Source: Phlebotomus papatasi
Lineage: Eukaryota > Arthropoda > Insecta > Diptera > Psychodidae
NCBI RefSeq assembly: GCF_024763615.1
Contig: NC_077222.1
Span: 111,881,417-111,945,416, forward strand
DNA length: 64,000 nucleotides
Direction: 5' to 3'
The notes beneath the pieces were generated by a model that ran no database searches, was not told where the DNA came from, and saw nothing but the letters and a program-made list of their open reading frames with translations. A program made the translations under genes and the position numbers. Positions 45,723 to 57,182 of the stretch are shown here, piece after piece. Position 1 is the stretch's first letter; each line of letters begins with the position of its first letter.

Positions 45723-46984
45723 ACAGATCTTCCAAGGAGATTTCCTTCCCCCCTTTCTACCTTCTGAGAGCCACTTCAGGGACGCGCGCGACACCTCAAA
45801 ATCCAAGCCACAATCTTCAACAGAGACCGGTTATAAACTACTGCGACTCGATGTCTTGAAAGCAACGCTCACCCATGAATTGTATGTGGTATCTCATTCC
45901 CTCCAACAAATTGCCTACCATGCTTGTCTTTTTCCAGCTACAAGTGACTGTTGCTGAAGAGATCTTGCTGGAAGTTACTATGAAATTCCACAGTTTTCGT
46001 TCAATGTTCCCGAGCAGTCTTTTGCGCGCGGCTTTCAACGATTCTTTCATTATGTATAGTATATGGTTGTGTTTGTTGGCTCTGGTAAGGAGAATCTTAC
46101 GCAAAGGGAGGGGTCGCGTACCAACGGTTTTTTAAATTCCCACCTTGCATACTGGAAAAGAATTCTCTCAAATCTCTCTCTGAGCTCTCTGTGTGAGTTC
46201 TTAAACCTCAAGAGCCTCAGTTATGAGAAGTTAAATTGAGATAAAAGCAAATATCTTTAGTATGAAAGTTGCTATGATAGCCCCTTCTCATTCGAAAGTT
46301 TAAGATTATGTTAATTAAAAGCAGAGACTTTTAATATACACTTAACAGAAAGTCTTGTTAAAGTTGAGATTCTTAAATAATTCACCTTAATGCAGTATCT
46401 GCAAGCTAACTATTTGAGTATGAGAGCTTTAAGATAACACAACTGTAAAATTGCATTTTCGTAACTTCTCTTTCAACATGCAGCACATACAGCATATGCA
46501 TCATGCGATTGTTTCTGACTATATGCACCGTGAAGAAGGAAAATGTGTAATATAAGCGGTTATCAGTGATTTCAGTAGTATCTTAAGACGCATCAGACCC
46601 ATCGTATTATTTGTATATTATATTCCAGTTGAGAATTGGAATATTTTATAAGTATAAATAATTATTTACATGTGAATAAGTCTTTGTCCACGATTTTCTT
46701 TATTCACATTAATTGCATTTACGATGGCAAATTATTGCAATCGGTGCAAGTTTTTTGTGAGAAATATCCACTGATTGGCCCAGTGGAGGATCTATGGCAA
46801 ATCCAATTACTTTTTATTTATCCACTTTGTCTCTTGTGGTGGAAAATATAAATTAAATTAAATTTCTCAAAAATTCTGTTTAGGCGTCTATATAAAAAAA
46901 ACTGAACATTTCCAGCTTTTCCTTATAATGTTATAAAGATTTTTAATTATTTTTGTCAATTATTAAATAAATGCTGAAACGGCT

Positions 46985-47170
46985 GAAACATATTAATTCA
47001 GCATTTAGTATCCAATTCAGCGTCTAGCATCCACTCAGCGTTTAACGGTCAATTCAAAAATTAGTATCGATCTAGCCGGATCTAGCGCTAAATCCATCAT
47101 CGGTATCCAATTCAGCGCAGCATCCACTCAGCGCTTAGCGTCTAATTCAGCGTTGTATCAAATTCAGCGG
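46985..47170. repeat. Degenerate minisatellite of AATTCAGCG-type words
   Basis: Words such as CAATTCAGCGTCTAGCATC, CACTCAGCGTTTAACG, CAATTCAGCGCAGCATC and CACTCAGCGCTTAGCGTC follow each other irregularly over about 180 bp. It is non-coding and shows unequal, decayed units of roughly 15-20 bp. Confidence 0.55.
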
Positions 47171-47327
47171 ATTTTTTTTTTAAGTTTGTGAGATTAAAAT
47201 AACCGAGTGCTTGGAAATCGGGCAGAGAAGCACAACTGGTGGTGATGGCCCGACAAGATTACTTTTGCTAAGGGTGTGTTGATGTACTCGTAGCTCAGGA
47301 TCGACTGACTGCTTGTGAGAGCTCACC

Positions 47328-47420
47328 ATCGGAAGGCATATTAGCTCTCTGCCTAAAGTCTTATGATCATCGGAAGGCACATTAGCTCTCTGCCTAAAGT
47401 CTTATGATCATCGGAAGGCA
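47328..47420. repeat. 41-bp tandem duplication
   Basis: The unit begins ATCGGAAGGCATATTAGCTC. It occurs at 47328-47368 and 47369-47409 with one difference (T to C), followed by a partial third copy. The near identity points to a recent slippage or duplication event. Confidence 0.8.
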
Positions 47421-47575
47421 TGTTTACTAATAGGCTTTCTTAAAGATGCACACCCTTCACTTCACACTCAGAGGGCTAACCCTAAGGGACAAGGCACATT
47501 ACGTACCCAATCAGTCTTTGGGAATTCAAAATAACGGCAGGAACTTTAGCCGCGGAACCGATTATAGTCTTATGC

Positions 47576-48054
47576 CCTAGACACAGTTACGACTAAAATT
47601 CAGTTCATAGCCAAGTCAGTTCCTGACACACTACAAATGAGGCTTAGCACCACAAAACATAACTTTCCTGGGTTTTTATGCAGATATTTCTACTGAAATG
47701 CACTAATACTCCTCTAAAAATGAAAACTATTTGTAATATCATGTCTCAGTACACGTCCAATAATTATTGTTAATTACAATTATTTGTGAGGTGGAAGCTA
47801 ACTCGCGACTTAAGCCAATTTTGGCGATTCTAGTGAATAATTCTTGTTGTTATACATGAATTGTGAAGTATATTTAAAAGTAGTTTCATTTTCAAAGGAT
47901 TACTAGTGCATTTAGTAGAATGTACATAAAATCCACGAAAGTTATGTTTTGTGAGTGCCAGAAAATGTTAAGCCTCGTTTGTAGTGTGTCAGGAACTGAC
48001 TTGGCTATGAACGAGCTTAGTCGTCTCTGGACTTTAGTCGTCAGTGTGTCCAGG
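47576..48054. mobile_element. 479-bp foldback MITE
   Basis: The ends are CCTAGACACAGTTACGACTA and, reverse-complemented from the right, CCTGGACACACTGACGACTA. Inward, both arms share CATAGCCAAGTCAGTTCCTG, ACACACTACAAA and AAAACATAACTTTC, so the arms are about 115 bp long. The AT-rich centre has no coding capacity. No clear target duplication is seen. Confidence 0.7.
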
Positions 48055-49156
48055 ACATTACAAGTTTTAATAAAAGAATGTCTACTAATGACATAATTTT
48101 AGTAAGTTTCGGAGCTGTAACTGCTTGAAGTATTAAATTTGCAGTTAAATTTTCTCATGAAGTCTTCACAAAATTGAAGTTGGATCTTCTATCTAGGAAA
48201 ATCTAGCCTAGAGAGCAATATCAGCCTATTGGAAAGACTTTGGACTTGGACTTTAGCAAATTCACAATATTCAACAAAAATAAACTCGACAATTTTTGCA
48301 ATATCTCATGTGGATTATATTTTCTCATTCTTTGTCTCTTGGAATGATAACATAATCATATTGTGTAATTTTTCATCTCTATGATTTTCCCTTCATACCA
48401 ATATTTCCTTTTTTTAAATCTTTTCTATCTCACACGCAGTACCAAGAATCATTTACTTCAACTAACATTTACTTGCTGATATTTTATCTTTCGTGTTATA
48501 ATATTTGTATCCATACATATATATTTTCTCTCTGTTAATCAACTAAAACGTATGAAATTACCATTTTTCTTTGTTTTTCTTTTCTTCTATTACAACATTT
48601 TAATTTTTCGCATATTAAAACCCATTAAATCAACCCACATGACTCACAAAAAATTTGCTTGGTAATTTTGGTGTGAGGATGTTTCTCTTGCAGTTTCGGG
48701 GGATTTTAATTATCCTCCCGACAGAACGCACTAAATAAAGCAGACAAATAGATTTTCTTTTTGATTCAATAAACTGACAAATACAGCTACAGATTATTTT
48801 TGCTTTTTTTCTTTTTTTAATAATAGCAAAGTCACGCAGAATTATGAGATGGTGCACATAAAAACAGAATGCATTTTTGGGTTTTTTTTTGCTTGATATT
48901 TTTGTTTGTTTTTATACAAATACCCAACTAGTTTGAGGAATAAATGAGGAAAAAAACAAATGTAAAAAAACACACGATTGTACGGAATAATGTTCAATTA
49001 GGACAAATATTGGTGTTTTGCTTTTCTCAATTGGATTTTCTTGCTGATCAGTTTTTTTTTTATTATTCAATTTTGGTTTCTCTTTTTTTCCTTTTTCCTC
49101 TTTTTCTCAGATATTCAAATTTCCTTTTAGCCTTCCTGCGTTGTCATTGTGACGCG

Positions 49157-52100
49157 TTAGCTCAGTGACAATTGCCCAAGAGCCAGTAGTCGTTCAACTG
49201 CCGCATTGATATCTCCAAATGTTGCAATAAGTGCTAAAAAGCAAAAAAAAATCTCTTTTAGAGCCTATATAAATTATTTGCAGTGTAATTTTTTCTTAAT
49301 TAATTGACTTTTATTTCTTTTGAGAAAAACTACTTCTGTTTCACATTAAAAATTATAGTTAAACATTTTGATTCCCAGTTTATCCTATTTTCGGCGACTA
49401 TTGCAAAGCAGAAGGTTGTGGTAGTCTATGATATTTTTGGAAAGTATAATGCCCAACGTATAATAACTTTTGTTTAGTAAACATGTTTTTGATATTTCAA
49501 TGTGAGTGAGTGAGATATTAGATCTAGTCATCTCACTCATTCTCATGGGAAATTTTGAAAACATGTTTACAAACAAAAGTTATTGTGCGCTGGTCATAAT
49601 GCGCTCAACGCACAATAACTTGTGTTTTGTAAACGATATTTCAGAGAGAGGTGAATGAAACGTAGATCTAGTCATCCCGCTCAGTCTCATAGGGAATTTT
49701 AAAAACATGTTTATAAACAAAACTTATTGTGCGCTGCTTATATTAACTATACATAATATTTTTCTTTAGAACAAAAATTATAATTCATCGGTATTGTCAA
49801 AAGTGGCTTTTTTTGTTCCTATTGTTCATAAGGGCAAAAAATACACCGAATTAGACTCTGTTCGACTTTTCAAGGTTATAATGTAAGATGTTTCACTAAT
49901 TTCGTTTATAGATTTCATTTTTATTGTTGATTTTCGGTCATTAAAAAGCGTTTCGTCTTCAAAGGGTTAAAGAAAAACATAAAATCTTAATACAGAAACA
50001 ATTTGAGCCTGTAATATATTTTTTTAACATATAAATGTGATCACAGAATAAAATTAAAAATTTAAATATTTAATCAATAATATAAAGAAAGTGAAAGAAT
50101 TGCCAGGAAGATTAACTCATTTTTGAAATAATTTTGAAATTGTTTAAAGTAGTATAGAGGAACTGCTTGTAATTTGAAACAGCTTGTAATTTTGGACACT
50201 TTGAGGGTAAAATTGGACACTATAAATAAATTGATTAAAATGATATTTTTTTTCAATATATACCGGATAAACGGTATTTCCAAAACAGATTTGTTTAAAA
50301 AAATTGAAAGTATAAAAAATAAATAAAATAAATTTTCAATATGAGAATTTATAAATTCATCATTTTTGAGCTTAAAAATTTACTATTGTAGAAAACCCCA
50401 ATTACCCGGAGGATTATTAACTAAATCGCGACCGAGTCACCAACGTGTGTTCTAGAACTCGCGGGAGAATTATAGTTACCCATTGGAGGGCTAACCCCAG
50501 CGCAACCCCAAACGCACTCTTAGACGATCGGCGCGAGACTGACTGAATAGAATAGACATGCGCATAGCCCTCCTCAAGACATCACACCTCAAGTGACGAC
50601 TTCTATCCCAGCGAGCATAGATACGAAGATGACTATGATACCACTCTAGAGGGGACTAAATTCAAATTTAAATAAAGCCGTTGAGCGATGTTCTACACTA
50701 TATAGCAAATAGCTGAAGACTTGCAAAAAATATTCTAGATTCCTTCAACCTTCTATTTTGCAATTACGTACAAACATAAAAAAAAATAACTTTAGGTAGT
50801 CAGGAAAACTTTTTTTTTATGGGACACCGGTGTTTCAATCGTCCTTAAAGGGTTTAAATTCTAAATGATCAAAATCCTGAAAGAAACAAAATTACATGGA
50901 GAATATTGTGTAGAATAATTTTCCAAAACACAGAAAATTGTCCTTTGCCTTCAACAAGCCTGGATGTAGGGAAAAAGCTTAGGCTTTGCACGATTCCAAG
51001 CTTCATAATGACTAAATTTTTCCTATGTTTCTGAATAAATGTGCCTTCGGGATATATTTTAAAAACAAGACACTTTCCTCTAGTTTTAAAAATATGCATG
51101 GGATTAGTCACATTTATTGAAAAACATAGGAAAAAATGAGTCATTATGAAGCTTGGGACTGTGAAAAGCATGGGCACTTTCCCCTAATCGTATCGTGGGA
51201 GTAGTTATGGTGCCACTTAAGAATTCGAGATTTTGACTTTCAGGATTTTAACCGGGACCCCTTTTTGAGGTATATCCCAAAAATAATTATGTTTTCAAAA
51301 GAGAAAGTAAGGCACGAAAGTCGATTTATGACTCCTCCTTTAATCTAATTGTTTGGCCTCTATCTGATGTAACGGCCATATGGACTAACAGCAAAATATA
51401 AAAATGAAGTGTGTGTGGATTGGGAGGATTTGTTGTCTCTGTGGAATTCAAATTACCAACTAGATAGAAATTACCTTGGAGATTGGCCTCTCTGTTGACA
51501 AAACCCATGGCCGTTAGCTGTTCCAGTTGGGAAGAATACCTCTCTTCAGGCGGTTGATTTGGATTCGCGCCCGACGCCATTCCATTGAGCATCCTGGCCA
51601 TGAATTCGCTGAATAGTTGCGGATTGTGAGCCGCTGTGGGACTAGGCGGAATGACGCCCGTTGTAGGGGTCGAATTGGGCGTTGTTGTGGTATCTGTAAC
51701 GCCACCTGGAGGCGGTGGTGGAATCCCCAGGGTACCCACGAGACCCGGAGCTGCAGCACGTAGTTGCTCCATGCCCTGCTGAATTTGCAGGATTGCATTG
51801 AGAGCCTGCGGATTTGTCATCATATTCTGCACTTCCGGATCTTGCATACGCTGCAAAAAGTTCGGCATCATCTGTCTCATTTGCTCCTGCAGTTGGGGAT
51901 TATTGGCCAGCAGCGGACTCTGGTTGATCATCTGTAGATTAGCGGGAAAAATTGTTTATTTTCCATGTAATAATACTTGGTAAATATCTCTGCGGAAATT
52001 TCTCGAACGTTTTGCACTCTAGAGTCTAGACTCTGGACGGAGAGAGAGAGAGAGGTGTGAGTCATTTCGTGAGAATCACACCACATTTTGCTGGAGTTCA

Positions 52101-55100
52101 CGCAATCCGCCGTGGCATACTGTGCAATATTGAGTTTATGTTGTTAAATAATACAGTCACGGGCATAAGGAATAATATTAGTAAAAAATATTGTGGTCCC
52201 CAAGGTGAATTTATGTTTTGGATAACATTAGAACAGTCTTTACATGTCGATTAAATGTTTTAATTCTTTTTTAAATTAAAGATTACTATTTTTAAATTAA
52301 TATTTTTAAGAGATTCAGATTTTTGGGAATATCGCTTGAGAAAGTGTTATGTTTTCTTGTGATTTTTTTTTAAATATCTTGTGCATCCAGGGACAGAGAA
52401 TTTAAATCTTGCTGAAAAACAATTAATACAACCTTGTACGTACTTCGTATTAAATTAGTATGTAATGGGCACATCAAATATATTCCTATAGGAAAAAATC
52501 TTATCCGAATTAGACTAATATGTGAAAAAAAAACCAATTTGAAGAAACACTAAACCTAAACTATTATAAAATTTGAAATTCATTCTCACTGAAATATATC
52601 CTCTTGGACTTTCTCTCTTTCTATTTTTGATAAAACATAAATGCGATTTGGGTTATCGATTTTCCATTTAAAGTCTTAAAACTTTGCCAATTCTCAAGAT
52701 GCTCTTTTCGTTAAAGAAAATAAAAAGTGTAGAGGCTAATAAAAAAAGGTTACTTACATTAGCTGCCAAGTTGGGATCAGCCGACATTGCCCTCATAATG
52801 TCTCTTGTGTATGGCGCATTCAACATATTCTGCATCAACTCCGGATTCTCACTCATCTGCTGTAGCAAACTTTGCATGGCCGGTGAATTGAGGATTCCCG
52901 GCGAGGCAGTGTTACCCCCTCCTGAATTGCTATTGGATCCACCTCCGCCACTTCCTCCCCAGGGATTTGGTAGTGGTTCACGATTTTCCGTACCCTGCTG
53001 CGGATTGTTGCCAGAAGAATTATTCACCAGGCCCGCAAATGGATTCCGAGCAAATTGCTCCGTGGTGGCATTTAGCATAGGCTCCTGGATGTCCCGATAG
53101 ATTCGTTGGAGGGCACTGTAACCTCCGGGTACACTCTCAAGATTTGAAATGGCACGATCGTGCGTTCTCATTAGTTCCTGCAGCATCGACGGATTACGCG
53201 CCAGTTCCATGGTTTGCCTCAGTAGCTCCGGATTGTTTAGCATGTGCGAAATCTCCGGATTACGCTGCATGAGGTCCTGCATTTGCGGATTGGACGTGAT
53301 GAGCTGGCGCATGGTATCAGGATTATTCATCAGCTGCTGGACCAACGGATTATCCAGGACATTGCGCATCAACTCGGGATTAGTCATTATTTCATTCTGC
53401 ATGCGCGCCTGAAGATCCATAAAGGTGCCTTGTCCCACCCCAAGAGCCTCCATTCCACTGAATCCTCCCAGCTGATTCATCCCAAATGGCGTAGCATTGA
53501 CATCAGCTGGTGGCCTTCGTGGTGCTTGTTGCTCACCCTCCGTGCGAGGAGGCGTTTTAATTACCAAATGCACCGTGAGGCCATCCTTAATATTGTGCCC
53601 CTTCAGTGTGTCTCCATCCTTCATGATCTTCCCGGCAAAGATCAAACACAGCAATTCCGGTTCCGACTCAAATTTCTCAGCCACGAGGGCTTTGAACTGC
53701 AATAGAAACATTACGAAAAGCTCCATTTCAGATACATACATAATTATAGAAATTGTGATATTTAGATTGAATAATTTTAAAAGCTTCCATGTCGACTGGC
53801 TAAAGATGAGTTTGCAACAAAACTTAATTTCAGTTTACTAATATGATTTTGGGATTATGACTTGGGGTAAAAAGTAACAAAAACCACAAACAATTTCTGA
53901 TGTTCCACGGTGAAAAGAAACGTCAATGCTATGTGTCGCCGCTTGTTGTTTACATTGGTCAAACGATTTGCAATCTTTTGTGTGTTTTTTGTAAAATAGC
54001 TTAAAATGCGCTTTCTCGCTCAGATAGAGAAAACGGTGTTTTACAAAGGTGTAGAAGAATAAATTTTCTATGAAAATAAGCAATCTCGATATTTTACTTA
54101 AATTTACGGAATCCCGTAATAAAGCGAATCAAAATGTGATAGTATCTTATGCCTGATATTATTTGCCCCAGCATTTTTGAGAATGATCACAAAATTACCT
54201 TTTAGAAAACGGCTCGATAAATATACCTCCTTACAAAATAGAAGAAAATGACTTTCACAGAGTTGTATAGCGGTCAATTTTCTATAAAACTGTTCTAATC
54301 AGAAAGTTTGGAGGTGCTCGGGTAGCTTGTAAAAAAAAATAAAATATCCGTTTTGTGACTTTTTGCCCCAGTCTCCCCTAGTCTATCGAAACTTTGTCAC
54401 TAAATAAATCACTCAAAGGACACCTAAAATAGTCTTAAGAGTAAATAAAATTGATTTTCGGACAAAAATTACTTATCTCGGTTCATTACCGGTTCACAAT
54501 CGATTTGAACCGATTTATAAATCACTCAGAATATTTTCCAAAATACACCTCAGGAGTAATTTAATTGAATTTCGTATCAAAATTAGTTATCAGTTGAATT
54601 TTTTTTCTTAATTTAGGCTGTCTTTAAAACCATGCCCAATCATTTAAGCTTATAAAAATGTTTTCTTCAGACATTTAATAATTTTTTTTTAACGAGAATA
54701 GCAACCCAAATCGATTTGATTACATTACAGGGAATTTTCTAAAATTTTCAGTCATGCATTTTCATTATCGTTACAGTTCAAAATTTGATTTTTTTTTCAA
54801 TTAATGTTTATTATCATCAAGCCATTTAAAATAATTTGACTTTTTTATTTATACATATAAAGTTATTTCAATAAGTAATCGCAGTCAGCTTTTTACTCCA
54901 ATACTTTCAATTAACCTTGGAAGCGAACATTCTAATTAAAAGAAATTTGAGGTTATGCGAGCATTTTAAAATATTTTAGAAAAATGGCTAGAATACCCTT
55001 TTACTAATTTTTTTTTCTAAGTTCATGTGGCATAAATTCTTTAAACCTCAATACAACGTTTTTAATCTTCAAATTAAAAGAAAACGAGGAATTGCAAAAT

Positions 55101-55510
55101 ATTTTTTAGATAAAACTGCATGATGAAACATCCCTCCATCCCAAACATCCTTCAACCTTCATCCCATTACCCGGTATATCCCTACAATTTTCCAATTTCA
55201 TCCCAATAAACCTGTGCCAATGAGTCACTTGGCCAGGTGTCTGCTGGAGAGGAAGTGAAGTAACTTCTAGAAGGCAAAAGAGGCCAAATCGCAGGGAAAA
55301 CGACGTCACAATCAAAAACTGTTTGTAATCACTGAGGTGATCACGGGAGGCCGAAGAAAAACATCAAATTCTCCCACAAAACTGTAAATCCAATAGGAAA
55401 TTTATACTTTACTCACTCACCTCCTTGATATCAGCATTTTCGTCACACTCAATGGTCTTTTTCTCCTTGGGAGTCTTCACAATTACATTAATTTTCTTAC
55501 ACTCCGCCAT
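49157..55510 (-). CDS. Ubqn: Ubiquilin
   Basis: Four exons: 55421-55510, 52758-53696, 51475-51931 and 49157-49233. All are in phase, giving 520 residues. An N-terminal ubiquitin-like domain spans about residues 6-80 (INVIVKTPKEKKTIEC ... LIFAGKIMKDGDTL ... DGLTVHLVIKT). STI1-type Asn/Pro/Met repeats follow (NPELMRNVLDNPLVQQLMNN; NPEISHMLNNPELL; NPQALNAILQIQQ), with Gly/Ser/Pro-rich linkers between. A C-terminal UBA domain is split over the last intron (LEQLTAMGFVNREANLQ | ALIATFGDINAAVERLL). Family knowledge: a shuttle that carries ubiquitinated clients to the proteasome and chaperones transmembrane segments in the cytosol. It starts 311 bp from the oppositely oriented Cdk7. Confidence 0.96.
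49451..49735. mobile_element. Two adjacent foldback MITEs, GCGCACAATAACTT ends
   Basis: Copy 1 spans 49451-49591 and copy 2 spans 49601-49735. Both start with CAACG(C/T)A(C/T)AATAACTT, end with TTATTGTGCGCTG, and contain AGATCTAGTCATC in the centre. The inverted arms include GTAAACATGTTTT. Two copies only 10 bp apart suggest nested targeting or tandem duplication. Confidence 0.65.
50968..51184. mobile_element. 217-bp MITE related to the one at 41.3 kb
   Basis: The left end is GGGAAAAAGCTTAGGCTTTG. The right end, reverse-complemented, is GGGGAAAGTGCCCATGCTTT. Both arms share AAGCTTCATAATGACT and TTTTTCCTATGTTT. TA flanks both ends (50966-50967 and 51185-51186). Confidence 0.65.
53697..55420 (-). 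other. First intron of ubiquilin
   Basis: A 1.7-kb AT-rich intron without coding exons. The part at about 53850-54378 has inverted GGGGTAAAAAGTAAC / GGGGCAAAAAGTCAC ends and is probably another decayed MITE of the GGGGCA type. The rest shows nothing recognisable. Confidence 0.5.
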
Positions 55511-55821
55511 TGTGCTGTGGAGGAAAAATTTTTCGTCTGACGTCTGCTGACACCGCGCCGCAAATCTGGCAATACCACCAATAAGCGGCTTTTCCCGGAT
55601 TCCCGGGACAACTGCTAGAATTCCGAAATAATTTCCCACGGATTTTTTGTATTTTTACACATGTGTGTCAAGTCAATAAGAACTTCAGTTGTGTGTTGGT
55701 TGGGTCCTGACTTGAACCGTGTTTTCTAAATTGTTTTTTAAGTGCATCTATATAAGAAAATATAAATTCCCAAGTAATTGGTCTAGCTTAAGATATTATT
55801 AGTGGTAATTTAGATAGAAGA
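55511..55821. promoter_or_regulatory. Bidirectional promoter, ubiquilin / Cdk7
   Basis: Only 311 bp separate the two start codons on opposite strands. The ubiquilin-proximal side is locally GC-richer than the surrounding DNA. No TATA box is evident for either gene, as is common for housekeeping promoters. Shared control is inference. Confidence 0.55.
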
Positions 55822-56915
55822 ATGGAGGTGCGACAGAATAAATATGAAAAACTGGACTTCCTTGGAGAGGGTCAGGTGAGGATTCCCAGATACTTTTTTA
55901 CCATGCGCACCGAAAAAAAATTGAGGGTTATTTTCTTTTTAACTTGCAGTTTGCCACAGTATACAAGGCGAGGGATGTGGACACAGATAGGATAGTAGCT
56001 GTAAAGAAAATTAAGATTGGGAGTCGAGAGGAGGCTCAAGATGGGATCAATAGAACAGCTCTAAGAGAGATCAAACTGCTGCTGGAGCTGCATCATGAGA
56101 ATGTTATTGGGCTATTGGATGTCTTCGGTCATAAATCGAATGTGTCATTGGTATTTGACTTCATGGATACGGATCTAGAGGTGATAATCAAGGATCAAAA
56201 GATTGTTCTTACTCCAGCAAACATAAAAGCTTACATGATAATGACACTTCGGGGATTGGAGTATCTGCATCACAATTGGATTCTTCATCGAGATCTCAAG
56301 CCAAATAATCTCCTAGTGAATGCCGATGGTGTACTAAAAATTGGCGATTTTGGCCTGGCAAAGTTCTTTGGGTCGCCCAATAGGATAAATACTCATCAGG
56401 TGGTCACGAGATGGTACAGATGTCCGGAACTTCTATTTGGTGCTCGACAGTACGGAACTGGCGTGGATATTTGGGCTGTAGGATGTATCCTGGCTGAATT
56501 ACTGCTCAGAGTCCCTTTTCTACCCGGAGATAGTGATCTGGATCAGTTGACAAAGATTTTTCAGGCTCTGGGAACACCAACAGAAGAGAACTGGCCCTCA
56601 GTCAATACTCTTCCCGATTTTATGCAGTTCAAACCAATGCCAGGAACTCCTCTTCGTCACATCTTCACAGCCGCTCCGGATGATTTGTTGGACTTGGCGG
56701 AAAAACTCCTAGCTCTCTGTCCGTCCAATCGATGCACCTGCACAGAGGCTTTGCAGATGCCGTACTTTAGTAACAAACCCGCTCCAACTGTTGGTTCCAA
56801 GTTGCCTCTACCGTCAAGTCTCACGCAGAAAACAGTTGAAGAAAAGCCTAATTTAAAGAGAAAACTCGCAGATTCCATCGCAGAAGGGACAGTTTCCAAA
56901 AGGCTGCAGTTCTAA
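55822..56915 (+). CDS. Cdk7: Cyclin-dependent kinase 7
   Basis: Exons 55822-55875 and 55950-56915, phase 0, 339 residues. Protein kinase motifs are complete: Gly loop split by the intron (FLGEGQ|FATVYKA), Lys in VAVKKIKIG, a PSTAIRE-equivalent NRTALREI, catalytic HRDLKPNNLL, DFG in GDFGLAKFFG and an activation segment with THQVVTRWYRCPELL. NRTALRE and the T-loop identify Cdk7 rather than other CDKs. Family knowledge: with cyclin H and Mat1 it forms the CDK-activating kinase and, in TFIIH, phosphorylates the RNA polymerase II tail; it acts in the nucleus. The Lys/Arg-rich end (NLKRKLADS, SKRLQF) is typical. AATAAA lies at 56992-56997. It converges with windbeutel. Confidence 0.97.
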
Positions 56916-56991
56916 AATTGAGTTTTTTCAGAGATTTCTACAATTTTTACTCTATGCTGTGTAGGAGAACCGAACAGTGAACGACTTTATA

Positions 56992-56997
56992 AATAAA
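56992..56997 (+). terminator. Polyadenylation signal of Cdk7
   Basis: AATAAA 77 bases after the stop, followed by a T-rich stretch, in the 267-bp gap before the oppositely oriented windbeutel stop. Confidence 0.55.
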
Positions 56998-57182
56998 AGG
57001 TGTTTCGCCTAGAAATCTTTTTGGTTTTATTGCTGAAAAAATGTTCTGCAGCATGGATAAGATCACATAAATTGCACTTGAGCCAATTCTATATAGAATG
57101 AGAGCTGTGGGATTCGGAAAACTGGCCAGGAGGAATGATACATTTGTTCTTAGAAATATTTTTAAATACTCCACATGCCTCC

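Larger units (their letters stand above)
38674..49156. other. 10-kb mostly gene-free region
   Basis: No conserved protein is visible. The part next to 38673 is probably leader or promoter of the membrane-protein gene. A minus-strand donor (GTGTG|GTAAGTGCG) near 44873 could end a non-coding first exon of that gene. The region also holds a two-exon microprotein candidate at 45193-45722, MITEs at 41342-41556 and 47576-48054, a degenerate minisatellite near 47 kb and a tRNA-like fragment near 39.8 kb. Confidence 0.5.
49234..51474 (-). other. Last intron of ubiquilin with mobile elements
   Basis: This 2.2-kb intron separates the two halves of the UBA domain. It contains two adjacent foldback copies (49451-49735) and a TA-flanked MITE (50968-51184). 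A GC-richer, apparently repetitive patch lies at about 50396-50660 (words AGGGCTAACCC, also near 47470), but I cannot classify it. No coding exon is visible. Confidence 0.55.

Noticed and set aside
45838..46135. Overlapping frames of 86-88 codons on both strands
   Set aside because: Neither has a known motif; open frames on both strands over the same bases suggest chance or a transcript leader of the nearby microprotein candidate.
47180..47380. 66-codon minus-strand frame
   Set aside because: It runs through the 41-bp tandem duplication and has no domain; it is best explained as repeat DNA.
52684..53841. Several plus-strand open frames opposite ubiquilin
   Set aside because: They mirror the ubiquilin coding exon in other frames and have low-complexity, domain-free sequence.
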